A stretch of 64,000 nt of DNA from Ichthyophis bannanicus (Eukaryota > Chordata > Amphibia > Gymnophiona > Ichthyophiidae): positions 236,036,109 through 236,100,108 of the forward strand of contig CM066033.1 in the NCBI GenBank assembly GCA_033557465.1, in the 5' to 3' direction. Below are positions 10,906-21,112 of this stretch, in pieces. The position numbers and the translations under genes were made by a program. Each line of letters begins with the position of its first letter. The stretch's first letter is position 1. The notes under the pieces were generated by a model. That model saw only the letters and a program-made list of their open reading frames with translations. It was not told where the DNA came from and made no database searches.

Positions 10906-11083
10906 CAATAGGATACTGTGGGCTTGGAGGTGCTACTGGCTGCCCTTGTATGCTGATGTCACAGGTTTGTGACATGCTCAGTCTCCAAGCTGCTCGTGAG
11001 ATATGACGATCCTCGGTGATGGGACTGGACTGGAGAGACTCAAGGAAAGACAATTAGCAGGTAAGGTCTAATTTCATCTTAGA
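10906..11083 (-). repeat. right ITR of DIRS B
   Basis: Same layout as the other right ITRs: GTCAATAGGATACTG, then a CTCAGTCTCCAAGCTGCT block, then GGGACTGGACTGGAG and the AATTAGCAGGTAAGG terminus. Confidence 0.7.
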
Positions 11084-12655
11084 TTGGCTTTTCATTTCCG
11101 GCTCCTGATCGAGGGCTGGGTAGTTTGAATGTTCTCAGACAATGCAGCGGTGGAGGCTTATGTCAATCAGCAGGGCAGCTTGAGGAGTGCTGGGATAGCC
11201 CTGGAGGTGGTTCCCTTGTTTGTCTGAGCAGCAAAGAATCTCCTAGTTTGTCAGCTCTGCATATTGCTGGGGTGGGCACTGTGGAAATGGGTTTTCTCAG
11301 CTGGTACTCTCTGGTTCCAGGAGAGGGGTGTTTCAGTTCTGCGCTGCTGGAGTTGTTCCAAAAGGGATCTGATGGCAGCCCGGTTGAATGCCGAAATGTG
11401 CCGCTGCTTCAGTCTCCACACTGAGACAGTCAGACATCTGTGCCCTGGCTCAACCCTGACAGTCAACACCTGCTGTATGTTTCCTCCATGACCCGTAGTG
11501 GTGCATGTGATTTGGCATATGGAGCGTCACTCAAGAAGTAGTACTCTGGCAGCATCAGATTGGCAGAAGAAAGTGTGATTTGGAGCTCTCCTGCAGTTCC
11601 TACAAGCACCACCTCTTCATTTGCCTTTGTCTTGGGCCTATTATGTTGGGAGCTGTTTTTGTCCCAGAGGACCCAGCTCCCTCCTTGCTTACGATTTGGC
11701 TCCTGTAAGAGACAGTTAACGTGTACTGTTTACTCTCCAGCAGTGGCTTTCCACTTGCTCAGAGCCTGGAGGAGGTCTACCAACCTGGCATAAGTGTGGG
11801 TCTGTTGCCTTGAGTGCTGGTGCGGTGCACTGCCGTTGGCTCCTGAGGTGGTGTCTTTTGTTGGCCTTTTCTCTTTGTTCCCTGAAGGTTCATGTGCAGC
11901 TTTGGCACGTTTCAGAGGTGTGTTGACTGGTGAGTCTCTAGCCTTACACCTTGATGTTTCATGTTGTCTTCAGTGGGGTTAGTATATGCGCCCTCCCCCT
12001 CTGATATGTGGTCCCTTCCTGGGATTTTTGTCTGTTGCTCAGGGCCCTGATGTCTGAAGTCCTTTGAGCTGTTGAAGCATTCTACTTTGAAGGACTTGAC
12101 GATCTAGACTGTCTTCTTGGTTGCGATTTGTTCTGCAAGGCGGCTTCTGAACTGCCAGCTCTGTCTTGCCAAGATCCTTACCTATTTTTTTTGCTGAGGA
12201 GGCAGTTTCCTTTCGGCCTGTGCCTTCCTTCTTCCCTAAAGTGATTTCTCCCTTTCATGTGAACCAGGCAGTTTTGCCTGCCCTCCTCCTCTAAGGAGCA
12301 GGGTCAGAGGGAAATGGTCAGGATCTTTGATTTGAGGATGTCCAGAGGGTGCCATTTCAGGTTATGAATTCGTTTTGCTAGTCAGACCATCTTTTTATGC
12401 TGTTTGCTGCCTGTGCAAGGTGACGCGGTGGCTGTTTGCTTTGGGGCACTGGGTTAAGGAGGCTGTTGCCTTGGCAGATCTGTTGTGGAACCAGTTCAGT
12501 AGCCCCTGAAGATATCTGTTGGGTGGCAGCCTAGGTATCGCTTTCCATTTTGGTCGAGCATTTCTGCTTGGATGTCCAGTGCTCGGGCGGACATGGCCTT
12601 TGGCTTTAAGGTTTTGCGAGTTGCTGTGTCTTCTTCCCACCTAGTGGAGTCATAG
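11084..12655 (+). pseudogene. DIRS C RNase H, methyltransferase-like and recombinase remnants
   Basis: Readable blocks: FSDNAAVEAYVNQQGS near 11133-11175, SLSALHIAGVGTVE near 11250 (RNase H end), DLMAARLNAEMC near 11370-11400 (methyltransferase-like block), AYDLAP near 11688 (recombinase start), VPSFFPKVISPFHVNQAV near 12220-12275 (recombinase middle) and a C-terminal FGFKVLRVAVSSSHLVES near 12598-12650. The H-x-x-R and Tyr boxes are not readable. Frames change often. Confidence 0.6.
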
Positions 12656-12828
12656 ATTAGGGATGTCCTACTTGTCTGGACTCGTCTAGCAGGACTGAAG
12701 GAAAGGACATTATTTGATAAGTAAAATGTTCCATATCGTCCTGCTAGATGAGTCCAGACAAGTAGGATGCCCTTAATCTATGATTCCACTGGGTGGGAAG
12801 AAGGCGCAGCAACTTGCAAAAATGTCCC
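12607..12828. repeat. long palindromic ICR of DIRS C
   Basis: Two arms of about 84-90 bp (left ~12610-12695, right ~12740-12825) are reverse complements with about ten mismatches, around a ~45-nt loop. The left arm includes the last codons of the recombinase. Other DIRS copies here have only about 16-20 bp of pairing at the same place. Confidence 0.8.
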
Positions 12829-12837
12829 TCCCCCTCC

Positions 12838-13160
12838 CCCATTTTATTGCATTCGCTCTCTTCTTTTTGTATCTTTGCTTTCCTGACTATTTTCCTAGCT
12901 TCTCTAAGATTTTTTCCAAATATTGATGCTTATCTTCCTCGCTGTGATCTCTTGTATTTTATGAAGGCCACCCTCTTTTTCTTCATCTTTCAGCTACTTT
13001 TATTGAGATCAATAGTGGCCTCCTTTTTCCTTCTATATTTATTTACCTTTCTAATAAAAAAAAAAAAGTTTGTTGCCCTTTAAAATATTTCTTCAGTTTT
13101 TGCCCATTGCTCTTCTACATCCCCCAGCTGTTCCGATCCCGCTAACAACTCCTTGAGGTA
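12838..13160 (-). mobile_element. CR1 LINE fragment, antisense
   Basis: Closely matches 26697-27017 of the intact CR1 in the same orientation, from CCCCATTTTATTGCATT through CATCCCCCAGCTGTTCC. It covers the ORF2 linker between endonuclease and reverse transcriptase. An A tract near 13060 interrupts it. The family match is direct, by comparison within the window. Confidence 0.85.
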
Positions 13161-13597
13161 TTGTGGAAGTAGCAACCTAATAAGTATAAATAAATAAAAT
13201 TAACCTGTTTTGGACCAGCGTATCTTTTACATACATAAGGTTTCCATACTTACTACTCAACTGTTTACTAATTAATGGTGTTAAATTCAATGGAACTATG
13301 TTTAGCTATTATCGTTATGTCAAAAAGCGTTATATACAGATTTTTTTATCTGAGATCTAGTTAGTTTAATAGGTATTTGAAGTTTGCTGATTTTGACGGT
13401 ACTGGCGGCTCAACATAAAAAGATCACAAAAAATAGTAAGTAGCTTATAATGCTGTAATATCTACTATTTTGCAAATAAAAGTATTTGTAGATTTTAGAA
13501 AATAGGTTTAGATAACGCTTGACACTATAACTTAGTTATTGGTGCGTATATCGGCCTTGTATGTTTTTCATACTCTGGGCTAATATGTTGTCGAAAC

Positions 13598-14857
13598 CAA
13601 TGTTCCCTCTAATTTTCTGTAGGCTGTGTGCGCATAAAATATCAGCCGTGCAGCTTTTGAAGGAAGGCTAAACTTTTTTGTGCGCCACATGACACTCTGA
13701 GTTATATACTTTAAAATTTGACTACATGTCAGAATACAGTATGTACACCACATTGATTTTAATCAAATTAAATGATGGTGTGGAGGACAGAGAGTGATAC
13801 AGGCAGACATAGTATAGTGTAAAACATTCTGAATCATTTAGGTAAAATAATCATTTGTAAAGCAGACAGGCAGAAAAAGCCAAAAACGCAAGTGAATCAA
13901 ATAATACTAAAGTTTATGAAACATATTTAAAAGTATAAAACAATGCTGAACAAATGTGTCAGTTAGAAATTAGGGCGTTAGACCAACCAAAAAAATGCCA
14001 GATGCATCAAAAAAACAAAGGGGTTACAATAAAAATTCTTGTATGTTAAAAGCTCTGCAATACAGTACTCCTGTAAAAAGAACAAGGGAAAAAGAAACTA
14101 GTGCAGAAAACCTTACCGGCTAACATGTAAACAAACTGTAAGAGCATCAAAAGCCATGGGGATCGCCCAATCTTTCACGCCTAAAGAGAGAGTGTGAATT
14201 TGCATATCATGACATCATTAGCAAGAGCGTTGCCTACAAAAATGTATTAAAATAAAACTAAACAGAATAAATAAGCACATTAAGCATACATTCACCTACT
14301 GATAAAATTGTGTTGCTCTCCCTTCTCTGCATTCAAGGCTTTGCGTGGTACTGGAGGCTGGCTGAGGGAGGGATCAAAGGAGGCGCGTGGCTGGCTGGCA
14401 GGCAGGCACAAGAGCAGAAGCAGCAGAGAGGCTGGCTAGCTGGCTGCCCCTCCCTTTTATTTCTCTCTTTAGCCTGTGTCATGTGATCTCAGTCACTGAT
14501 CGTCAGATTCGTCAATCGTCAGTCACATGTGAGTGAGGACTCAGAGCAGAGAGGAGAGATTCGGAAGTGACGTCACGAGTCCCGGAATTGCCCGGAAATT
14601 ACAGAAAAATGGCAGATCAGTGGTGCGGCCGCGGCCTTAAAAAAAAACCCAAGGTTTTAATTTTGAAATCCCAAGATGCCCTCAAAAAAACACTAGATCT
14701 TGGGAAAAATCCCAAGGAGTGGTCAGAGCGCACAACAATTACGGAGGGGAAACAGTTGCTGCAGCAGCAACTGTTTCCCCTCTGTAATTTTTGTGCGCTC
14801 CTTTGTAAGTTATGCGTGCTCGCTCGGCGAGGTGTGCACAGCTTAGAGGGAACAGTG
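13598..14857. mobile_element. hAT-like non-autonomous element nested in the piggyBac-like element
   Basis: Perfect 8-bp target duplication GTCGAAAC at 13590-13597 and 14858-14865. Inverted termini CAATGTTCCCTCTAA and TTAGAGGGAACAGTG. Shares both ends and subterminal sequence with the 349-bp copy at 54314-54662, in opposite orientation. About 1260 bp with no transposase. The 134-codon ORF near its right end overlaps a hairpin and is probably not coding. Confidence 0.85.
14726..14800. repeat. near-perfect hairpin inside the hAT-like element
   Basis: Two ~37-nt arms pair with almost no loop (centre near 14762, GCTGCAGCAGC), starting GAGCGCACAA and ending TTGTGCGCTC. Located about 60 bp from the right end. 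Confidence 0.8.
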
Positions 14858-15253
14858 GTCGAAACTAATTGCTGCCAAGCATTCTGTTCTAGGTGTTTGG
14901 TGCAATATCGACGCACTGCATCAGAAGTGTTTTCGCGTGTATCATATTCCGCCGTCAGAATGGACTGTTGACAAAACTATATTATATCATAATAAAGTGT
15001 TTTAAATGAAAACTGCAGTTTCAATAGTATCATACAGTATGTTTGTCAATGAATATTGAATCCTATCTTTTCTGAAGACGGACAATATAACATATTGGAC
15101 CAGTGTATGAAAAACATACACTATGTGAAACGTCTATTTTCTGCAGTGTTTTAATATTTTTTATTATTGCCAGTATTTCATAGTTGTTTGAGTGTAACAA
15201 ATCTAATAAATCATCCAGAACAGAGAATATGCGAGCTGTCCAAAACGGGTTAA

Positions 15254-16098
15254 AATAGACAAATAGGTCATATATGCAACTGATATATATGCACAGTTTT
15301 CAGTATTCAGTTTCATGGTATACTTTAATCACTAATATGCTTATAAATATAGGCATTAGACATCTAATTCAGAGTAGAGCAGAAAGGTGCTATGGCCTCT
15401 CCTGTTTAGTATTCATGGGGTTGTGTGTGTTTGCCATCTGACAAATCAGCTATCTTAAATTTAGAAATCCTTTTTAATGCAGTATTGTCTCATTCTGTGT
15501 TCGGCAGAGGTTCATTTGACTGCCAGGTTATTTTACAACTTCCAATTATAGGTCTCAACTGAGTTTGATAGGACAGATTATGACATCGGTACCATCCAGT
15601 TCCCAAAATAAGAGTATCTGTTTCTTAGCTCTATATTACCATCATTTTGTATTCATGGTTTTCCTGCCCATGCTTTCCATGAACACACAGAACATGACAA
15701 GACATGCATGCGGCCATTTACTCTGCTCATTTCTGGTACCACCTGACTTTGCTTTAAATACTTGAGAGAACGTGTCCACCCTCTCTGTTTTCAAATAGTC
15801 TCTTCTGGCAGGGAAAGAATGTCCTGACCTGTTTGTTATGTTGTCTTCCTCCTTTTATTATAGAATGATACTAGCTGTGGTTTCTGACAAACAAAGGAGC
15901 ACCCAGATTTCCTATGATCTGCAGTGCCAAGAATGACTAAGTGAGAAGATGTCTCTAAAACCTCTTATGATTATCTTCTTTGACATTAAGAGGAGAAGCT
16001 ACAATTTTTTTTTCTTCCGAATGCTGAAACCATTTTTCTGCTTTTAAACATGCCCTGATTAATTGTCAAGTGAGATTTTTAGGCCATTCAAAATATGG
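15254..16098. other. unassigned AT-rich sequence
   Basis: No supported gene or repeat. Short ORFs (for example 15565-15765) show no recognisable motif. Confidence 0.4.
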
Positions 16099-16100
16099 TT

Positions 16101-16232
16101 TCCTTATCGGTCCTACAGTTCAGTCCTCCACCACTGGGTAGTGCACCTCCTCCTGCAACATGGAGACTGGACAAGTCAAACTTGTGACATCGCCGGGTAT
16201 ATCCTGCTGGTCTTCTCCCATGATCCCCCAGT
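16101..16232 (+). repeat. left ITR of DIRS D
   Basis: Starts CCTTATCGGTCCTACAG and runs through the TATCCTGCTGGTCTTCTCCC block. Pairs with 20950-21112 almost perfectly. Confidence 0.85.
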
Positions 16233-17160
16233 GTGTCCAGTCTCCATGCAGCATGAGGACGTAGTGAGCCTAGGTGCTGGGCTCACTTGAGAAGCAGTTT
16301 AGGAGCAGTTAGTCAGGATTTGATTTACCTTGCATTTCTTTTGCCCTTCTTTAGGTGTAATCCTGTAAATTGAATTCATTTTCATTTTCATTTAATTTCA
16401 TTTACTTTTACTTTATTTATTTTCACCTAGTCTGCCTTAGTGTAAAGGGGGGTTCTGTCCCTTTTCAAAGTTCACGCTGCCAGCTAGCCTCTCTGCTTGG
16501 GATTCTTCGGTCTCTGTGCCCGGTGATGATCTCTCCCCCAGGACTGTACGGGGGAGAGCTCTGTGGAACACCTGCATTTTGGCAGTGTCCATGCGGCAGA
16601 TTCCCATCGCGGCGGGAGCCTCAGGCCGTTCGAGGTTCTTTAGCCGGTGGGCCGGGGCTCGCAGCGTCTGCTACTTCTGGTGGCGCGAGGCAGCAGCGTA
16701 TCTGGACAGCTCTTCACCCCGCAGCTACAGCGGGGTAACTGCTGCATCCTGACGCCACAAGGGAGTCTCTCGAGTCCGCATGGAGGGGCTCTGAGCTCTT
16801 GCCGCCTCTGTGGTGTTTGGCGCCAAACGGGTCTGCTTCGGATTGGCGCCATTTTCTCGGCAGGGCGGAGAGCGGAGCAGCCCCGCGTTTGAGCAGACGA
16901 CGCTGTTCCACGCGGCTACACCCAGATAAGGACTTCCTTTTGCTGTTACTTTTAATTTTAATTCTAATTTTAATTTCCTTTTAATTACATGATAGTTTAT
17001 AGTTCTTTGAATGCAATGTGATTGGTTTGGGTTTTACTTCTTGGGGGGTGCCTTTACCTTTGTCTGCATTCTGGCAGTTAGCGACGTCTGTCAGCAGCAG
17101 GTTTCCGTGCTAGGATTTGGCCATTCAGGGTCATCGGCGGCACAACCACCTACAAATTGA
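16233..17160 (+). other. DIRS D leader
   Basis: AT-rich then strongly GC-rich (about 16500-16920) non-coding sequence, as in the leaders of A, E and G. No gag start with the CxxC motif is readable. Confidence 0.45.
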
Positions 17161-17184
17161 GCCCTTTCTGAAATTGTCATTTAC

Positions 17185-17700
17185 ATAAGGATGCTATTTC
17201 CATGTTTATACGCTTGGAAATTGTGCAGACAGCCTCTAAATGTCGTTATGCCATCTGCAAATTTGATCGCCATGCTTGCTGATCTCTTTTCCAGATCATT
17301 TCAGTGCAGTAGATGTTACCAGTTCCAGTGCAGATCCCGAGACATTCCACTATTTACGGGTCTCCTGTGAGAAAACTGGCCATTTAGTCCTATTGTGTTC
17401 CTGTTTTTGATCCATTTCCCATTCTATAATAGCACATCTCCTTCCTCAGGAGAAGTTCATAAGGGGCTTTGTCAAGTACCTTCTAAAACATCCAGATACA
17501 TATCATTTGGCTTGCTCACATGTTTATTAACCCTTTGAAAAGACAGCTTGGTGCTGCTTTTCTGAACAAGTTCTATCATTTAACTGGCACTGAACTCGGA
17601 TTCATTGGTCTGTAGTTTCCAAGATCGCCTTTGAAGCTCTTTAAAAAAAACAAAAAAAACAAACCCAATTAGTGTTACATTAGTAACTCTTCAATCTTTA
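17185..17700 (-). mobile_element. antisense CR1/L3-type LINE fragment
   Basis: Read on the minus strand it carries diverged RT-domain sequence of the CR1 type. Plus-strand landmarks are AAACTGGCCATTTAGTCC near 17370, AGGGGCTTTGTCAAGTACC near 17460, ACATGTTTATTAACCCTTTG near 17517 and TTGGTCTGTAGTTTCC near 17605. Heavily mutated, no ORF. Confidence 0.65.
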
Positions 17701-18540
17701 GAGATCATTAATACTAATGTTATGATTGAGCCTGGCTGATATTATGAATGATCACTATTAGACAAAAATTAGCTAGGTTAAGACACTTTGATTTGGTTTT
17801 CTGCACTATGTTATCAGAGCGCAGCTTGCCCATTTGGCGGGAACACTGCCCATCTGGGACATCTGGGGAAAGGCCCCTTCTGGGGATCGTGAGAAGTGTT
17901 GCTGGATGGCACAGTCCGGGGCTTAGTGTTCCAGGGTCCTGGAAGGGTTGATAGCGGCAGTCAGGCCTCCCTGTCTTTGCTATGACGGTCACCTAGGTTC
18001 AAGCGTCCTGTGTTTTGGGTGACAGGAGTAGGACACCTGGACATGTGGTGCTGGATGTTGGATAGGCTCATACTTCTTAGGTGCACTCTCCTTGAGTGCG
18101 TCTGCATGTCTGTGTTCCGTCTGTGATCTCATGCTCAGGTGATTGTTGCAGCAATGACAGAGATCGCTTGGGATATCGTGAGCGGGGTTGTCATGGTGTT
18201 GCATGGGGTTGCCAATGCAAGATGGGGCCATCCTGAGGAGTTTGGGCCTCAGTCATCAGCTTTCCCTTCGGTGGCCCGGCTGTCCAGGAGGCACACCTCC
18301 AGATCCGCCGGTCCAGTTCTTCTCTGCCTCTTCTCAGCCAAGGTGACTGCCGGTTTAGGCTGTGGCGTCAGCCTGGAGGAGGGGCCTTGCGTTCTCTGGA
18401 CAATGCCCTGTTCGGTTGTGTGCCTTGTGGCCCTTATGGAGTTGTAAAAAGGAAAGAAAAAAAAAAAAGAAGAATCAAACAGGAAAGCCTTCCTAATTGT
18501 CCCCACTTCTTTTTTATAAGGTTCTGTCCCTTTCTTCCGG
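17701..18540 (+). other. unassigned interior of DIRS D
   Basis: GC-moderate sequence with no block I can match to DIRS proteins, ending in an A-rich tract near 18447. May be very diverged gag or captured host DNA. Confidence 0.35.
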
Positions 18541-18669
18541 GAGCTTGGCCGGAGCGTGGTTAGACTCAGCTACATTTTGGGGATCCTTTATGTACAAGGC
18601 GTTTTAGTGTACGTAGCACGCCCAGTGTTCCATCGTCTGACTGGAACGGTACGCGGTACGTCAGCCGTG

Positions 18670-19130
18670 GCAGGCGTTCACGGACACGGTAGCGGATCGA
18701 GCGCTGTAGGTGCTGTCAGATCTCCGGGATGGTGGCCTATTTCGATCAGCAGGGTGGAGTCGGTCGGGTGGTCAGGGTGGCCCGAGCGAAGGGACAGCTT
18801 GCGCGGTTGAAGCCTTGGAGGCCTGCGTTTCGGTGGGGACACTGTGGTGGCGAATGTCCTTAGCGGGGTCCGAGTGTTTGCCGGAGGAGTGAGATTGCAT
18901 CAGGCGGTGTGCGCGCCACGTGTGCTCAGATGCGGTCAGCCCATATTGGACCTCCATGGCTACCTGTCAGTCTGCGGCGACGGGTCGATGTTTAGCAGAG
19001 GACATATGAGGCTACTGGATAGCGTCGACGCATTGGTACGGGGCCGTGGCCCGGTCCATTCTATGCCTTTCAGAGGTCATAGTGAAAATGGCCGACTGGG
19101 TCTGGTTGCTAAGATATGTGCTCTTCATTA
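18670..19130 (+). pseudogene. DIRS D RNase H end and methyltransferase-like remnant
   Basis: Recognisable remnants: a VLSD-like start then VAYFDQQGG near 18705-18770, and PILDLHGYL then GHMRLLDSVDALVRG near 18945-19045. The latter aligns with the DLMATFESAK…SEGLDALMQ block of copy E. Frameshifted, no continuous ORF. Confidence 0.55.
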
Positions 19131-19246
19131 GTCAGTGGGGACCATTACCAGTGTATTTTGCAACATTTGCGTGAGCTTGCATAATCATTACTTGCAACCA
19201 ATCGAAATAACTGTCCAAAACCAGTTGATGCAGTCACTACTTAAAT

Positions 19247-19657
19247 TTGCCTTGCTTGACAGTAAAAAAGAAAAAAAAAAAAAAAAAGACATCTTTATTT
19301 TATACCGATAGGTCACTCACAGCATATTTGGCGATTCCTCGTCCTGATGTTAATCATGCAGATAATTTCTGCTCTAGTTGTGGTGATGTGACTTTTACAT
19401 CACAAAAATGGCATATGACTTTGGCGGTTCAGAAAGCCTACAATTTATATTTTGGCTGCAGAATAAAAGATCAGGATAAAAGCTAGGCGCCACACATATG
19501 CTGCAATACATGTGTAGCAGATCTCAGGCTGTGGATGGATGGGAAAAGACCATCAAAGTCTTTTGCGGTTCCAATGATCTGGAGAGGGCCCATGGATCAT
19601 GTCGGCGATTGCTACTTCTGCATGGTTCCTCCAATTCCGGAGGGCATATCCAGGTGA
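19247..19657 (+). pseudogene. Cys-rich module of unknown function with one nonsense codon
   Basis: One frame runs from 19247 to a TGA at 19655-19657, broken only by a TAG at 19484-19486. The protein has several Cys pairs: CSSCGD near 19370, CCNTC near 19503 and CYFC near 19610. It also has W/H landmarks such as KWHMTLAVQKAYNLYFGC, PMIWRG and DHVGDC. The spacing suggests zinc binding. The TAG falls where a Trp (TGG) would fit the motif, so it is likely a single recent mutation. I recall similar Cys-rich proteins as uncharacterised and often repetitive in animal genomes, but cannot name the family. The poly-A stretch near 19265 encodes an N-terminal Lys run that is probably not real coding. Confidence 0.55.
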
Positions 19658-19739
19658 TGTAAGCGGTTGGCCTACTGGCATTGCGTCGTGGGCGTGGCTA
19701 CCAGAGTCTCCTTTTCTTTTTTGTCACACCATGTAAGAC

Positions 19740-19925
19740 TCCATATCTTCTGAAACAACGCTGGACTCTGGGGCACTTGACACCCTCTTATATGCCCTTG
19801 GTGGATCACGCTTGGTTTATTGCAACTCATTGCTTAGCTGCATTCCACATTCTCAATTAAAAATACTTCAACTGGTCCAGGACATAGCTGTAGAGCTACT
19901 TTGTGTTGCAAAGAATAAAGCCTTT
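19740..19925 (+). mobile_element. L2-like LINE RT fragment
   Basis: Encodes, with one frame, GGSRLVYCNSLLSCIPHSQL followed by KILQLVQDIAVELLC. This is the typical block after the RT palm in L2/Rex1-type LINEs (consensus SRLDYCNSLL…LQLVQN.AA). Short and truncated at both ends. Confidence 0.6.
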
Positions 19926-20529
19926 AAGAGGTGTGACAAATAGGGTGTTTGACGCTGGTGGTTTTTCCATTTCCCTCATTTTGCTTCCCACCTCTGTCTG
20001 GATGGACCTCGGTTCCGTTCTCCCTCATGGAATCCGGCTGTGCCTGTCTAGTTGTCGGTTTGGGACTTACGCAAGCACACTTTGCTTGTAACCTGCGTTC
20101 CTTGGACCTTAGGTGAGGTTCCATCGCTTTCTGGGAGGTCTCTTCGCTGCCTGTCCCTCCGTGGAGGCAGGTTCTGCGGGAGCAGCGGTTGCTAACACTT
20201 GACACCCTGGTGGGGTCGAGAGCCAAGGGGGAGCTCAAGCGGATTTTTCAGGCAGAGCTCCGGTAGCCTTCTCAGTAGGTCTGTTTCTAGGGCGTTCAGT
20301 GTGTTTGCGATGGCGAGTTTGTCTTTCTGAAGCACTAGCGCTGCTTGGGGCAGAGTTCTGTGCTGTTTTCACCAGTGAAGAGGATCCAAGTGGGCTCTCG
20401 GTCGTGTCTTCCTGGTTGGCTTACCGCCTGTTGACGTGAGGAGCGGGCTGGGGTCGGTGCCTGCTCTGTTCGTTTAGGGGCCGAGCCGACTGGATAGGTC
20501 CCTCCCAATGATTACTGCTCTGGTACATC
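19926..20529 (+). other. DIRS D degraded 3' coding region
   Basis: Lies where the recombinase should be, directly before the ICR. I cannot read any catalytic block with confidence. Confidence 0.35.
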
Positions 20530-20632
20530 CCAGTGGTGGAGGACTGAACTGTAGGACCGATAAGGAAATGGAAATTACACTTACCTGGTAATTGATGTTC
20601 CTTGAGGGAGTACAGTTCAGTCCTCATTCCCG
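20530..20632 (+). repeat. internal complementary region of DIRS D
   Basis: Contains GGACTGAACTGTAGGACC, then the complement of the left edge (GATAAGG), then the complement of the right edge (AATTACACTTACCTGGTAAT), then GTACAGTTCAGTCC. It joins both real termini (16099 and about 21112), so it fixes the element boundaries. Confidence 0.82.
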
Positions 20633-20949
20633 CCCGGGGATGGATGTTTCAGACGCGAGGCGTCAGTTCCGAGTATGCTTTCGGATCCTAGAGTCGGCAA
20701 CGGGCTCTGATTGGCAGGTAATCACGAGAGCAACCTTTTGTGCCTATACTCTTCCTTAGTTCTCCTTCCTTCTAGCTCTCTGTCTTCCGCTGTTTGGTGC
20801 GCAGGGGGACAGGGGCACGGAGGAGGGTGTTTTCGGCCTTTCTTTTTGGGGCCCTGTGATTTTAAAGTTGAAGTTTGAGCATAGCTTTGTATTTAGTACT
20901 TTAACTGGTTGTTTGTTTGCTCCTTTGAGTCTGCTTTGACAGTAGGTCA

Positions 20950-21112
20950 CTGGGGGATCATGGGAGAAGACCAGCAGGATATACCCGGTGATGTCACAAG
21001 TTTGACTTGTCCAGTCTCCATGTTGCAGGAGGAGGTGCACTACCCAGTGGTGGAGGACTGAACTGTACTCCCTCAAGGAACATCAATTACCAGGTAAGTG
21101 TAATTTCCATTT
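20950..21112 (-). repeat. right ITR of DIRS D
   Basis: Reverse complement of the left ITR followed by the right-end extension ATTACCAGGTAAGTGTAATT. Confidence 0.85.

Larger units (their letters stand above)
6981..11083 (+). mobile_element. DIRS-like copy B, main piece (5' end missing)
   Basis: An old DIRS whose gag core resumes directly after element A and which ends in its own ICR (10497-10600) and right ITR (10906-11083). The left ITR is not in the window. It is more diverged than A, with many frameshifts and deletions, fitting a role as the target into which A inserted. Confidence 0.72.
11084..12837 (+). mobile_element. DIRS-like copy C, 3' half only
   Basis: Starts abruptly inside an RNase H coding region and runs through methyltransferase-like and recombinase remnants to a long hairpin ICR at 12607-12828. 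It belongs to a different subfamily from A-G: the core of its end sequence is GTCTGGACTCGTCTAGCAGG, closest to old copy O. A CR1 fragment follows directly. Confidence 0.65.
13204..15249. mobile_element. piggyBac-like non-autonomous element
   Basis: Flanked by TTAA on both sides (13200-13203 and 15250-15253). The ends are inverted: CCTGTTTTGGAC at the left and GTCCAAAACGGG at the right. That combination is typical of piggyBac-type transposons. No transposase ORF is present. A hAT-like element occupies 13598-14857; without it the element would be about 790 bp. Confidence 0.75.
16099..21112 (+). mobile_element. DIRS-like copy D, non-autonomous with foreign cargo
   Basis: ITRs at 16101-16232 and 20950-21112 match in reverse complement with about one mismatch in ~115 bp, the best match of any pair here. 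The ICR at 20530-20632 reproduces both termini joined. The inside lacks readable gag, RT active site or recombinase boxes. It holds an antisense CR1 fragment, a small RNase H/methyltransferase-like remnant, a Cys-rich ORF and an L2-like fragment. Young ends around a scrambled interior suggest mobilisation in trans by a related autonomous copy (inference). Confidence 0.78.

Noticed and set aside
14567..14971. 134-codon ORF at the right end of the hAT-like element
   Set aside because: It runs across a hairpin, the terminal repeat and the target duplication, so it cannot be an ancestral gene.
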